Positions 24,650-37,234 of a DNA stretch of 64,000 nucleotides are shown in pieces. The notes under the pieces are model-generated. The model saw only the letters and a program-made list of their open reading frames with translations, did not search any database and was not told the DNA's origin. The DNA comes from Ailurus styani (lineage: Eukaryota > Chordata > Mammalia > Carnivora > Ailuridae): assembly GCA_002007465.1 (NCBI GenBank), contig LNAC01000039.1, positions 1,903,217 to 1,967,216 on the forward strand, read 5' to 3'. The translations under genes and the position numbers were made by a program. How positions within the stretch are numbered: the first letter of the stretch is position 1; each line of letters starts with the position of its first letter.

Positions 24650-25605
24650 AATTCTAAATAATAGAAGAACCGACCGCAGCCAACATGGAAAACAATATGG
24701 TGATTCCTCAAAAAATTAAAAATAGAAATACCGGGGCACCTGGGTGGCTCAGCCGTTGGGCATCTGCCTCTGGCTTAGGTCATGATCCCAGAGTCCTGGG
24801 ATAGAGCCCTGCATCGGGCTCCCTGTTCAGGGGGAAGCCTGCTTCTCCCTCTCCCATTACCCCACTTGTATTCTCTCTCTTGCTGTCTCTCTCTCTCTCT
24901 GTGTGTCAAATAAATAAATAAAATCTTAAAAAAAAAAATAGAAATACCATACAATCCAGTAATCCCACTACTGGGTATTTGGCCAAAGGAAAAAAACTCT
25001 AATTTGAAGATATATGCAGCCCTCTGTTTATTTCATCATTATTTACAATAGCCAAGATATGTAAGCAACCCAAGTGTCCATCAATAGATGAGTGGATAAA
25101 GATGTAGTATATATACACAATGGACTCTTATTTAACCATAAAAAGGATAAGCTCTTCCATTTTCAGCAACACAGATGGAACTAGAAGGTGTTATGCTAAG
25201 TGAAACAAGTCAGACAAAGACAAATACCATGTGATTTCACTTATATAGAGAATCTAAAAAAAAGAAAACAAAATAAATAAACAAAAAATAGAAATAGACC
25301 CATAAATGCAGAGAACAAATGATGGTTTCCAGAGGGGAGTAAGGTGGAGGAATGGGCAAAATGAGTGAACAGGTGGGAGATGCAGGCTTCCAGTTATGAA
25401 ATGAGTAAGTTGCAGGGATGAAAGGTGCAGCGTAAGGAATACAGTCAGTGGTATTGTAACAGCATTATATGGTGACAGGTGATGGCCACACTTGGAGTGA
25501 GCATGGCATAACATATAAACTTGTTGAATTATTACAACAGACACCTGAAACTAATATTAACCATTATGTGTAAACTATACCTCAATTTAAAAAAAGAAGA
25601 ATAAA
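24650..25605 (+). mobile_element. L1 3' end, sense, carrying a CanSINE
   Basis: 'aacatggaaaacaatatggt' before the SINE, then 'cactactgggtatttggcca', 'aagtgtccatcaatagatga' and 'tgatttcacttatatagaga'. It ends near 'ctatacctcaatttaaaaaa'. Confidence 0.85.
24733..24934 (+). mobile_element. CanSINE, older type, inserted in L1
   Basis: Head 'ggggcacctgggtggctcag'. The TSD 'aaaatagaaatacc' is at 24719-24732 and 24935-24948. Confidence 0.95.
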
Positions 25606-25820
25606 AGAATTGAGTAAGGTGGCTTGGTAAAAAAAATTAATGTTCAGAAATCAATAATATTTCTATATACAAACAAGAATCTGCTAGAACTGCACTATCC
25701 AACACAGTAGCCACTAGCCATAAGTAACTACTTAAGTTTTAATTAACATTAAAGAAAATTAAAAATTTGGCTTCTTAGTGACATTAGCCATGCCCTAAGT
25801 CCTCAATAGTTACTTGAAGT

Positions 25821-26018
25821 GGGCGCCTGGGTGGCTCAGTGGGTTAAAGCCTCTGCCTTCGGCTCAGGTCATGATCTCAGGGTCCTGGGATCGAGGCCCG
25901 CATCAGGCTCCCTGCTCAGCAGGGAGCCTGCTTCTTCCTCTCTCTGCCTGCTTCTCANCTCTCTGCCTACTTGTGATCTCTCTCTCTGTCAAATAAATAA
26001 ATAAAATCTTTAAAAAAA
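25821..26018 (+). mobile_element. CanSINE, young mustelid-type
   Basis: 'ggcgcctgggtggctcagtg' head, tail (aaat)n. The TSD 'aatagttacttgaagt' is at 25805-25820 and 26019-26034. An ambiguous base N is at 25958 in its CT tract. Confidence 0.96.
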
Positions 26019-26334
26019 AATAGTTACTTGAAGTTTTGGGGGAAATAGACAATCTGTAAGTATTTTTCACAGGTCACATGAAAAAATAAACAAGCAATAA
26101 AGGTCAGGAAAACTGTGAAAAAAAATAATAAGAGGAGCAGCCCAAGAGTGATATAAAAAAAACAGAAAAGAAATTCCAGAAGCTTACTCAAACACTCAAA
26201 AATAAAATTTTTGTATGTGATAAAGGTGGAATTTCAAATCACTGATAAACATGAATTATTCAACAGATAATGTTAGTACTTGATAACTACCTAGAAAAAA
26301 ACAAATTTATATCCCTACTTCACTCCTTACTCCA

Positions 26335-26665
26335 AAATAAATTTCAAGTGTGGTAAAAATGTAAACATAAAGAAAGCTATATTACAGCATTGTTCATAAT
26401 AGCAAAATAATTGAAAACAGCCTGGTAATACTATTTAAGCATTAGAAAAGAAAATCTGTAGCTCTATTATGTTCTGATATGGACTGCAGAAGGAGTATGT
26501 GTGTAAGAAGCATGTAGTAAACTACCATTTGTGTAGACTTGTGTGTGTAGAGAACATCTCTGGAAGGGGGAACACAAGAAATTGGTTTCCTCTGGAGAAG
26601 CAAGCTAGTAGCTCTAGGACAGGGGTGAGAAGAGACTGTTTTCACTGATGCCTCTTCTGTACTAC
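26335..26665 (+). mobile_element. L1M 3' end fragment, sense
   Basis: 'acagcattgttcataatagc', 'aaataattgaaaacagcct' and 'agtaaactaccatttgtgta' match old L1 3' UTR. Confidence 0.6.
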
Positions 26666-26677
26666 TGAATTTTTTTT

Positions 26678-26870
26678 AAGATTTGATTTATTTTATGGTC
26701 ATTGAGAAAGAGAGAGAGCACAAGCAGGGGGAGTGGCGGGCAGCCGGAGAAGCAGGCTCCCGGCTGAGCAAGGGGCCCAACCCCCAACTGGGGACTCGAT
26801 CCCAGGACCCTGGGATCATGATGTGAGCCGAAGGCAGATACTTAACTGGCTGAGCCACCCAGACATCCCC
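26678..26870 (-). mobile_element. CanSINE, minus orientation, diverged
   Basis: 'taagatttgatttattttat' through 'ctgagccacccagacatccc'. Flanks share 'tgaattttttt' as the TSD (26666 and 26871). Confidence 0.9.
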
Positions 26871-26879
26871 TGAATTTTT

Positions 26880-28329
26880 TTTTTACAATATATATGAATC
26901 AACTATGTTAAAAATAAATTGACCAATTTGTTATAAAAACCCAAACCTAAAATTTACAAAAATATTGCATCTCCCCTACTTCCCACCCCTCTCCCAAATT
27001 TATTTTGATTTTTTTATATAAGAGCTCCAAAAGGTCTCTGGGCAGTTAATTTCAGACTTGGGTGCAGTAAACCCTTGTCTAGAAGGTTAACATTTAGCAA
27101 ACTGCTCAATAAGTATTTAGTAAGCAATGAGGACCTGCTATCATTGCACTTAGAGAGAACTTGTTCAGATGGAATTTTATATTATTTAAAGGAGGCTTTT
27201 TAAAAGGGATTGGATTATAGCAAAAGTGAAGAGCCAAAGTACTATGTAATCATTCCACAATGTAAAAATATAAATGGACTGAATAATTTCAGAGAATAAG
27301 CAGAATAAGTTCAGAGAATCCTAAATAAAAGAGGGCTTTATAGAGTGGAGCTGAGATTTTTTCCAATCCCTTCCCAGCTCTCTGGGCATGTATGCTACTG
27401 TACGCAACTCCAAGGCCATCCTTAGGAGCCTCCACCTACCCAAACACTTCTGTCTCGCTTTAAATTGTCTAAACTTACACCCAGCAATCTTTAACACAAA
27501 TTACATCTCACTTACCAATAGGAATGGAATCATCTATTTCCACCATTTGCTGTTTGACACTTCAGACAGTTTCGATCTCTTAAAAGATGGAGTGAGTTTT
27601 CCTGGGTATTGACATGATGGTCTTCAAGCCTAAGAAATTATTCTAGAACAAGTTTATCTGTCAAAGACTACCCTAGAAAACCCCGGGTAGAAAAAAAATC
27701 TGCCATGTAACACAATTTAACATTTACCAATTTCTTTTTACCAGAACTTGTTTTAAAATTCAAGACAACCGACTAAAACAAAGTAAATCTATTTGTAATT
27801 ACATTTATCGTCCAGTATTTATATACAGATTTCATTGGTAAAACACAGCTCCTCCAGAGCCTCAATTACTTTGTCCATTAAATGGGGATAATATTATCTG
27901 CTCTACTAACACTAGATGATTACTGTAAGAACTGAAGAAATGGAAGCAATCTGAAAGATGTCAAATAATTTTCAATTGCCCATCATCTTTCTTTGTGAAG
28001 AAAGAGGCCACCAATTCCTTCTAAGTATGTCAGATATAATTTGTTCTATCTTACTGCCACTAAGGTTGCTCAGTGTCTAGCTCTGAATCTGTGATTTAGC
28101 TTTCTGTCCAGCAAAATGAAAATTTATGGATTAGATGCAAAAATGCTTTCATCATTAAAAAATTATTGAAAACATTTTTAGAAATATAAACATTACCCTT
28201 GGTGGGTAGACAAAGTGGCATCTTCAAGGGGAAGATGGGAATACCCAAATAAATTACGCCATTTGTGCAGCCTATTTCATAGATTTTTTAAATTTTTTAT
28301 TCTATTTTAATTTTCTTTTATTTTTTACT
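26880..28329. other. Intergenic sequence with faint MIR trace
   Basis: Mostly unassigned AT-rich DNA. Bases about 27855-27965 ('ctttgtccattaaatgggga') look like an MIR 3' part. A 74-residue frame at 27388-27612 shows no recognisable domain. Confidence 0.5.
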
Positions 28330-28523
28330 TTTTTAAAGATTTTATTTATTTATTGATAGAGAGTGAATGAGTGAGAGTACAAGCTGGAGGAGGGGCAGAG
28401 GGAGAGGGAGAAGCAGGCTCCCTGCTGAGCAGGCAGCCCAATGCAGGGCTCAATCCTAGGACTCTGAGATCATGACCTCAGCTGAAGAAAGACGCTTAAT
28501 CAACTGAGCCACCCAGGTGCCCC
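28330..28523 (-). mobile_element. CanSINE, minus orientation
   Basis: 'aaagattttatttatttatt' through 'actgagccacccaggtgccc'. Older type. Confidence 0.92.
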
Positions 28524-28689
28524 TGTTTTAATTTTTTAAACAACATTTGAGGTCTAATCTATTGGCTTCCAAACATGCAAAGAGAAGGTTTTCTTTTTGA
28601 CACTCCTCAATGCCACACATACACAAAACCACACACATTTCTCAATTATAGCACAATTTTTATCTGGATCAAAAGTTAGTGTTTACATG

Positions 28690-31430
28690 ATTACAAGCTG
28701 TCAAGGACGCTGTGAGGAGCCCCCTTCTTCAGGATGGAAGAACTTGGCCTCCAGCTGCTGGAAGTGCCATTGGCAGATCCCTCTCCACCAGCAGCCTGTT
28801 TTGGAATTGGTTCAACTTCTGAGAGCTGCCTTTCCCACAATCACGACCCCTTCCCAGAGCAGCTGCCATTCAGTGACTTTTCAAAATAGTGGTAAAAGAC
28901 CCTCCCTGCAACTTGGGACGATTCTCGGCTTTCAAGTTCCCTATGGAGTCAGTTGAGGTCTTGGTGATGGCCAGATTCCCCCTCCGTGGCATCCTGATTC
29001 CTTTCTCTTCTTCCTTCCCACAGGTGTTGATTGCAAGAGTACCCCCTATTAAGGCTTCTGCCTGCTGATCTCAGTCTCCGAATCGCCTTCCAAGGACCCA
29101 ACCTATGACGGTTGAAACCAGAAATGGTCTGAGAAAGCAGATGCTAAGATGGGCTTCGGGAGCTAGATCACCTGCCGTCAGGTTGGCAGGACCACCCTGT
29201 CCGTGGAAGGGGGAGCACACACAGCACGAGGCAACAATGCAGTTGTGAAATTCTCACTGGTGGTAGCCAACGCTGTATCAGACATTTGAGCAATACGGGG
29301 AAAACAGCAACTAGAAGGACAATAATGATGGCTATTACTAAACTCAGTGAATGATTGGGAAAAAGATAATGAAAGACTAAGAGTGACTGATGGACTTCAA
29401 AAAGTATAGAAATGTGAAAACCAAAGGCCTCCCTGGTAGCATGTGAACAATCTCTTCTCTCCTGCAACAGAGACACAGAGAAAGCTGAAGAAGAGGCCCT
29501 AGCCCACGGGAAATGGAGCTAAGAAGGAAGCCATGGGCCAGGACAAGACTCAGAGGTGTTGAACCCAAGCAGGCAGTACGTTCCTTTGGAGAAGTGCTTA
29601 TTTGGAGCTCCTAGGATACAGGACTCGACACTCTGACAAGAACTCCAGGAGTTGGTACAGGCATGCTCTTAGGACGGTCCCAACAAGCAAGGAAGAAGTA
29701 ATGATCCGCATTGAGTGAGGATAAAATGCCAGAATTACCCTAGCAGATGGTAGCGGAAGAGAGGTCAATGGCTCAGAAATGTAGGTGTTCGAGGGAAGAT
29801 ATACCATCTAAGGCCTCGATGACTGTGCTCCGTAGGACGGTCCAGAGGACACATGATTCACCAAAGCAATATGGAATGTGCTGGGGAGAGGGGCACCAAC
29901 AACTCCAAGAGTTCAGGGCTTTCTCTCCTCTGTGGACCAGGGATGAAGTTCTGTCTTCACACAACTGTGCTCACTGACAGCAATGAGAATGATAGGACAA
30001 CTCCCCCCTTTCCTCTATCATCTCCCAACTTCCTAAGCCGCAAGAGGCCACTTGGTAGCACTTAACCATAAGTCAGGTGGATGCAATTATTGTAATGATT
30101 GGTAGGTTTGGAGTGGCAGCAAAGTGGCCTGACCTACGCAGAGTTATGGAGATGGTTAATAAATACAGTATTCCTAGGGGCAAACACATGAGTACCCCCC
30201 CCCAAAAGGTACTACTTAATCTGTACAAACAAAAGAAATCAAGGACGGAGGTTGAAGGCAGTCATCCCAGTGAAAAGTCACAATGTCCTACTCATTTTCC
30301 AGAACTGAGCTAGTTTTGGGACCCAGAACCCATCAAGTGAAAGAGGCTAGGTGGCCAGGAAGACACAAGTATTCACAGTAATGATTTTCTGGTCCTTCCC
30401 CAAAGGATCCAGTGCTATTTACTTGCGTAACTCTACACTGAGGAAAGGGTAAGATCCAAACATTATGAGGAATGCTGGACACAGGGTCCAGGCTGATGTT
30501 AATATCTAGAGCCTGGGAATAGCACCATGGTACCCCATTAGAGTAGGGCCAAGGCCAGGGTCACAGACGTGTGTGTGACCTGTGCATTCACACAGGATTT
30601 CACATTTAGAAGATTCTGTGGTTTAATTCCTAGTTTAAGGCCCACATGGCGCCCTTTTAAAACTTTTTTTTTTAAGATTTTATTTATTTATTTGACACAG
30701 AGAGAGAGATCACAAGTAGGCAGAGAGGCAGGCAGAGAGAGAGAGAGAGGAGGAAGCAGGCTCCCTGCTGAGCAGAAAGCCCGATGCAAGGCTCCATCCC
30801 AGGACCCTGAGATCATGACCTGAGCTGAAGGCAGAGGCTTTAACCCACTGAGCCACCCAGGTGCCCAGTAAAACTCTTAATACTTTCTTGAACAAAGGGT
30901 CCTGTACTGTCAGTTTGTGTTGGGTGGCCCCTGTGGGGTTGTGCAAGGAATGGAATTCTGGCTCAGGTGTGGCTTACAGTGCAACTGTTGGCTCTGCAGA
31001 CCCATCTGTATTATTGCCTCGTCTCTCCATGTATGCTTGGGACACATATGCTGAGTAATTGACACAGCCCCACACTGCCTCCATGGCCTGAGGGATAAGA
31101 GTTACCATAGTGAAGACAGCCAGATGGAGAGCTCTGAAACCTCCACTCTCCTAGACACACACGCACAGAGCAAAGATCATAAATCAAAAGCAATACTGTA
31201 TCATAGAGGGTCTAGCAGAAATTAATGCCACTCTTAAAAACTTAAAAGAATGCAAAGGTAGTAAGTGGACCTCATAAGATTTCCACTTAATTCACCATTC
31301 TGTCTTTTACAAAAACAAAAACAATTTTAAGGGAACCAATAGACTATTTAAATAAGAAATAGCCCTGAGAACAGCTACTGTGCCAGATGTGGTATCTTTG
31401 CTAGACCTCAAATAAATGTTGCCCACTGTC
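28690..31430 (+). mobile_element. Decayed ERVL-class endogenous retrovirus internal region (gag/pro/pol remnant)
   Basis: Bases 30460-31430 resemble, in order, the protease-to-reverse-transcriptase start of mammalian ERVL. Examples are 'gaggaatgctggacacaggg', the stretch near 31183-31255 ('aatcaaaagcaatactgt') and 'gccagatgtggtatctttgc' at 31382-31401. Bases 28690-30460 would then be gag-side sequence, which I assign by position more than by similarity. The frame is broken by many stops and shifts, by deletions, and by a CanSINE at 30669-30867. No long open frame remains. RT catalytic motifs are absent because the remnant stops before them, and no flanking LTR pair was seen. It is an ancient, inactive copy. 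Confidence 0.6.
30669..30867 (-). mobile_element. CanSINE, minus orientation, inside ERVL remnant
   Basis: 'taagattttatttatttatt' through 'actgagccacccaggtgccc', with young-type 'ctttaaccca'. The flanks share 'taaaact' (30658 and 30869). Confidence 0.93.
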
Positions 31431-31492
31431 CAAATGATCCCTCTTTTTCTTTTAAGGTCTAGACTCCTAATGGAACCATATATTGAATTGAT

Positions 31493-31671
31493 TTTTTTTC
31501 AAGATTTATTTATTTATTTTAGAGAGAGAGAGTGAGTGAGAGAGCATGAGTGGGAGCAGCAGAGGGAGAGGGAGAGAGAATCTCAAGCAGACGCTGTGCT
31601 GACTGTGGAGCTTGACAGAGGCTCAATCTCATGGCCCTGGGATTACGAGCTGAGCTGAAACCCACCCAGCA
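31493..31671 (-). mobile_element. CanSINE, minus orientation, older
   Basis: 'caagatttatttatttattt' with GA tract and 'gagctgagctgaaacccacc'. The head end is degraded. Confidence 0.8.
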
Positions 31672-31705
31672 AAAGGCCTGTACTCTTAAGACTGTTGATG
31701 ACTTG

Positions 31706-31892
31706 AGGGGCACCTGGGCAGCTCTGTCAGTTGGGCTGCGAACTCTTTGTGGCTCAGGTCATGATCTCCAGGTTGTGGGATCGAGCCCCTTGTCAGGCTC
31801 CACGTTGGGCAGGGAGTATGCTTGAGATTCTTTCTTTCCCTCTGCCTCTCCCCACCCCTGTACTGGCGCTCTCTCTCTCTCTCAAAGAAATA
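31706..31892 (+). mobile_element. CanSINE, older type
   Basis: Head 'ggggcacctgggcagctctg', body diverged, CT tract ending 'caaagaaataagt'. First of three plus-strand SINEs in a row. Confidence 0.85.
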
Positions 31893-31896
31893 AGTT

Positions 31897-32091
31897 GGGG
31901 CACCTGGATGGCTCAGTCGTTAAGCATCTGCCTTCGGCTCAGATCATGATCCCCAGAGTCCTGGGATCAAGCCCCACATTGTGTTCCCTGCTCAGCGGGA
32001 AGCCCGCTTCTCCCTCTCCAACTCCCCCTGCTTGTGTTCCCTCTCTCACTGTGTCTCTGTCAAATAAATAAATAAAATCTTAAAAAAAAAA
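31897..32091 (+). mobile_element. CanSINE, intermediate type
   Basis: Head 'ggggcacctggatggctcag' directly follows the tail of the previous SINE. It ends in poly(A), into which the next SINE was inserted. Confidence 0.93.
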
Positions 32092-32097
32092 GACAGA

Positions 32098-32310
32098 GGG
32101 CGCCTGGGTGGCTCAGTGGGTTAAAGCCGCTGCCTTCGGCTCAGGTCATGATCCCAGGGTCCTGGGATCGAGGCCCGCATCGGGCTCTCTGCTCAGCAGG
32201 GAGCCTGCTTCCTCCTCTCTCCTCTCTCTCTGCCTGCCTCTCTGCCGACTTGTAATCTCTCTCTCTGTGTCGAATAAATAAAAAAAATCTTTAAAAAAAA
32301 AAAAAAAAAA
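32098..32310 (+). mobile_element. CanSINE, young mustelid-type
   Basis: 'gggcgcctgggtggctcagt' head. The TSD 'aaagacaga' is at 32089-32097 and 32308-32316, so it landed in the A-tail of the neighbouring SINE. Confidence 0.94.
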
Positions 32311-32316
32311 GACAGA

Positions 32317-33752
32317 AATTAATCTTTAAAAAACAAAACAAAACACAATTTCAAAAAAAGAAGAAAAGAGTATAGGCCTTTCATTTTGTAGGATGATCAT
32401 CAACCTGGGTGTATCCAATGTTTCCCCATGACCAGACTTGAGCCGTGGAGCCATGGACTCTTAGAAATACTATAAAAATGGTGCTATGCTCTTTCTTGAT
32501 GCCTTACATCAGGCACACAACATCAACTCATTCCACTACTGGTGATAGTTACCGTGATCTCCTGTCATTTGGTGTCTTCCAGTTTCCTCCACTGTAAAGT
32601 CGTGAACTCCCTCTCTGTCTTGATTGGTATTTTGTATGGAGATTTTCTGAGTACGCCAAAACCTCTTCTACCACCAGCCTTAGCATCTGTTGATGATCTG
32701 GTCTGTATCATCTACCTCCGAGTGGATGGCCAACTGGTGATTATCTGTTTCTGTCATCCCTTCTCCATCATTAGCTGATATTCTACTGAAAGGAAGAACT
32801 TTCCCTTCTCCCTTATTTGCTTGTATCAGTATGGATTCGGGAAATTTTAATCACAGGTCATAATCCTATACTTTTGTTATTTATTTTTTATGCTCGAACT
32901 GTCCCCATTTGGGCTAGAGGACACCCATTCAAGATGGCTCCTGTTTTCTTTTTCATGATTTGAGCATTTCTTTATTTTCTGGCATAAGAGGATATTGCTC
33001 TACACCTAGCCCAGTGGAGAATGGTATTTAGAAACCACGATCTGGAAGGGAAGCTTCACATATGACGTTCTTGACATTTTTTACATGCTCCCCACAATAT
33101 TTCTGTTTTCTTGAAGTTCCTCCTCTCTTCTTCTCTTTTTTTTTTTTCTTTCACACTGGAAGTCTTCTTCAAATGCCTAGCCTTCCTTGGCTGTCTGTTT
33201 TGTGTGAGCAAGGCACTGAAAACATGATTCAAAGCGAAGGGAGTGGCGGTTGCGAGGGATAACTGACTGGTAGACTTGACTTTAGGGTTTGCTGTGATCT
33301 GGCCAGGTCAATTCATTACATCTGAATGACAACAGATTTTTTTTTCTTTTTGTGGCTTGATTAGTTTTTCATCAGACAAATCCTTCAATCTCCTGCCTGG
33401 AAAACACATACCTTGATGCCAGTGTTCTTTGAGCAGAGTTGAGCAAGGGGCTAGAATTCCACTGACTTTATTAGATTTTCACGTTAATACCCACATTTAC
33501 TATGGAACCTTCAGCTTCAACTGTGCCTGATGTCTCTGAGTCTGGAGTCTCCCAGACTCAGCCTCTTCAAAGATGGAATCTCTACCAGAAGGAATATAGA
33601 GCAGCTACTCTACCTCTTATACAGACGGTCAGCCAAAATCCTGTTTTCTGCTTGCTACCTCTAGGTCCTGAGCCCTTTGTGTGTTCTCTTGGCCAGAATA
33701 AGCCTGCTTTTGGACTTTCCCTAGAGATACTTTTAGAGTTTTCTCATTCCCT
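32317..33752. other. Intergenic sequence, low in repeats
   Basis: No gene recognised. Frames of 60-99 residues (32542-32778, 33502-33801) lack known domains, and the second runs into the MER5A element. I see nothing functional. Confidence 0.5.
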
Positions 33753-33972
33753 AAATCGGTGGTTGTCAATAGGGGCAATTTTGTTCCCAGGGGGCATTTG
33801 ACAGTAAATGGAAACATTTTTGGTCATCACAGCTGGGGAGTGGACACTCCTGGATTCTAATGGGTAGAGGCCAAGGGCACTGCTAAATATCCTCCAATGC
33901 ACAGGACAGCCCTCTACAACAAAATATTGTCTGGCCCCCAATGTCAACAGCACTGAGGTTGAAAAACCCTGC
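33753..33972 (+). mobile_element. MER5A DNA transposon, nearly full length
   Basis: 'ggtggttgtcaataggggca', 'cagctggggagtggacactc', 'ctaaatatcctccaatgcac' and 'tgaggttgaaaaaccctg' follow the MER5A consensus end to end, including terminal inverted-repeat-like ends. Confidence 0.9.
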
Positions 33973-35701
33973 CCTAAATCAGTTAGTTCAAATACTGTCA
34001 GCTCCTAGTTTTTTGAAGCTACTTTTTTTTCTTTCATTCTCTTTGTTTTCGTGCTTTTATGCCTTTTAAAAATCCTTTACTGTCATTTAAGAGTTATCTC
34101 CAGCAGGAGTGATAGTAAACATAATTGTTTAATTGACACATTTAACCAGAACTCCGGTGGTGGAATTTGAATTTATATTTGTTGAAAATATTTCAATTTC
34201 TGTCTCAAGTGTTGATACACAGAAGCATGTTCAGTGTTAAGAAGAATGTGTCACCCAAAGAGTGAAACAGAAAGCACGTGGAATCAGCAAGGAATGGACT
34301 TTGGGTCTCAGGGAACATTCCATGTAGTTGTTCTGAAGGTAAGCAGTTGGTTGTTTTTTAAGAAAGAAATGAATAAATAAAAGCTGCAGTCAACCATAAT
34401 TTCACCCTCTCAGTTGAGATGTGTAACTACATTTCAATCCTCACAGAAGTTGATGAGAATTTTTGTTAAGGACATTTCGCATGCCCTGCCACCTCATACA
34501 TTGTTATTTAAAAGTTACGGTGCTTTTCTAGGAGTTATTGACATTTCTCATCAATAGTTCAGGGCAGTCAAGTTTGCTTACACCGAAGCTAGATTACATA
34601 GAACTTACTGCATTTCCTCTGAATCTTAAGATAGGAGCCCTAAAAGCCAGAAATAAAGATGATTTTAAGGAACTAAGTCTAAGCATACAGGATGGAGATT
34701 CTGGTTTGTTCTCAGACCCTGTTCTCATGATAGGGATGAACCCTCCATTCTCAAAAAGCTCTGCGTGTCAACAGAAGCTTTTGGGCATATGAGTGTATTT
34801 TGGTCTTTTACTCTGCATCCTGTTTAAAGGTATATCATTTGCATGAAGTGCCTGACCCATTAATAAACCTACTTACTTATTTATGTAGAATCAAAACTGG
34901 TTTTGCCGAGTCTAATTAGAAATGCCCTGGACCAGAAAACAACTTTAAAAACACATAGATTTATCATTGTTACTTTTCCAGTAGACTTTGGGAAATTAAG
35001 ATAAAGGAAGGAAAAAATTCTCTGTTGAAAAAGTTACGTAAAAAACTCAAAAACTGTGGTAACAAGAATGAATTTTGCACACCTCTGCAAGGAAAGTTTG
35101 GTGAGTTTTTGTAGGATTAAATATATAAAATATAAGTTAAAGTGAGTTAAGGAGCAGTGTGTAATTCTATTCTCTATTTTTTTCTAACCAAAATTTAGGC
35201 TTTTTCTTATTTTTAGTCAAGATTTTTTAAAAGACTTAAGTAAAATTGCCCTTTATAAAAGTTAAGTTTTTGGTTGAAAATCATACACATACTCCCCTGA
35301 CATTTCTTAATGTGTCCTTTTCCATGAAAAACCTCCACGGTTCTCAAAAACACAAGAGAAATAGCTCAGTAAGTAAATCTTGATAAATTTGTACATTCAA
35401 TATTAAATAATTGTTCCAATTGTGTAAGTATTCCTATTTGCTATTATTTGGAAAGAAAGGTATATAGGTGGTCTGAAAAGGAATCATAAGACTCAGTCAT
35501 TATAGTGTTTACTAGAGACAAAATGATTCTGAGATAAATTATTTTGGTAGTTCTTAACATGAAAGTAAAGGCAAAAACCATCTCATTTTTCTCTGATGCC
35601 ATTTTCCATTCTCACACAGAAAGAAAGTAAAAACAACAGCATTTCAAATCATATATATTGGTTGGCCGAAATTGATCAGTTTTAAACTATCAGGAAATGT
35701 C
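33973..35701. other. Intergenic sequence, no recognised features
   Basis: AT-rich DNA of about 1.7 kb. The 84-residue frame at 34538-34792 shows no family signature. Confidence 0.5.
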
Positions 35702-35895
35702 AGGCGCCTGGGTGGCTCAGTGGGTTAAAGCCTCTGCTTTCGGCTCAGGTCATGATCTCAGGGTCCTGGGATCAAGCCCTGCATCGGACTCTCTGCTCAG
35801 CCGGGAGCCTGCTTCCTCCTCTCTCTCTCTGCCTGCCTCTCTGCCTACTTGTGATCTCTCTCTGTGTCAAATAAATAAAATCTTAAAAAAAAAAA
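35702..35895 (+). mobile_element. CanSINE, young mustelid-type
   Basis: 'aggcgcctgggtggctcagt' head. The TSD 'atcaggaaatgtc' is at 35689-35701 and 35896-35908. Confidence 0.96.
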
Positions 35896-35908
35896 ATCAG
35901 GAAATGTC

Positions 35909-36770
35909 TTCCTTTTGAAAAATGAGAAAGTCTAGCTGTAGCTTGCAAGTGAACTACAGAGTCGCCATATTGCAACACCACCAAAACTCTATCTTCCAGG
36001 GCTCCGCCAAAGTCCTCCCTTCCAGTCACTCCCATCTGAGACACACAGAGTTCATTACATTCTAACCCAGTGGCATCCAGGAGCAAAGCCTGCCTTCTGG
36101 CTTCTGCATATCAGGAAGAAGAGCCTTTCTGCTGGAGGTCGTCCTGGGAGAGAACTCCTGAGCAGCGAGGCCATGGCAGCAAATTGGCAGCATCTCAGGA
36201 CAACCTGCTCTAGCCTCTCCGGTGTTCATGGCTCTGGCTTCTAACACTACACAGGACACCTCTCAAGACAAAAGACTAGAAATCATATGCATTCCCAGAC
36301 ATGTGGAAAAACTGTAGGTAGCAAGCCAATTCCTTGCCCTACACGCAAATGAAAATACTGTAATGGAACCCATGGGGATTCCCCAAAAGTGAGCCTACAG
36401 GACTTGTGAAAAGACTGTTAGTCATTCAGTCATTGCATTCTTGCACCGTCCCACTCCCCACCCGCCCCCCCATCAAACGACTATGAAATCTCATTTCTTT
36501 TACTCTAACAAGCAGAACGAGGGAAGAGTCAAGTGATCTCAGGGGAGACAGAGGCAGAGCAGAGAGGGCCAAGGACCCTTGGAATGCCATCCATAGTCAC
36601 ACCATGCCTCTTGGAGCTCCCCACACAATCCCCTTGCCTGTGTAGAGCCTATTCCTCTTTCAGTAATCCTAGGAACTGACAGAAAGAAGAGGTGAAGGGG
36701 AGAAAGGATGTTGTTATTCCTCCAACACAAAGTATTTAGCAAACCTCTGAAGGGGAAGCAAAACCTTCCC
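35909..36770. other. Intergenic sequence
   Basis: No gene recognised. Minus-strand frames at 35883-36259 and 36539-36742 overlap each other in different frames and show no domain. Confidence 0.5.
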
Positions 36771-37215
36771 TCTACCCTCTTATGGTCTCCAGCTGGGCCT
36801 GAGTCTTAAGTCAACAGAAGGCAGAGTAACAGGAGAAAAGCATACAATTTAATATTTTCACATGGACATGGGAGCCTTCACAGGAAAATGAAGACCCAAA
36901 AAGCAAATAGGCCTATGGGCTTATACAGTAGGTTGAATGAAAAGTAATAATTGTGAAAAAGTAACTAAAATGCATGGAGAGACTGAAGGAAGACAAGGGT
37001 TATTTTAACAAGGTCCGTTGGAACAGATTTCTCAGCCCCGACTCCCCATTTCTGGTGATAAGAGTATTTCTTACCTCCTGATATAGGGAGGGAAGTTTTC
37101 AGAAGGAGAGGTCAGCACATCCTTCTTGCCTGTGCTGTTTTCCAAATGCCCTTACCTCAAAATAATCCTCATGCCAAAATGGTGTATTTTAGGGCGGCAT
37201 CTTCCACTGCTTTTC
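36770..37215. mobile_element. Possible LTR fragment of unassigned ERV
   Basis: 'ggcagagtaacaggagaaaa', 'cctcctgatatagggaggga' and 'tgccaaaatggtgtatttta' resemble repeated LTR-type sequence in mammals. I cannot name the family or be sure of the orientation. Confidence 0.3.
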
Positions 37216-37234
37216 ACCTTCACAAGCAAATAAG

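Noticed and set aside
28597..28956. 119-residue plus-strand open frame
   Set aside because: No recognised domain. It overlaps the left edge of the ERVL-like region, with no promoter or splice evidence.
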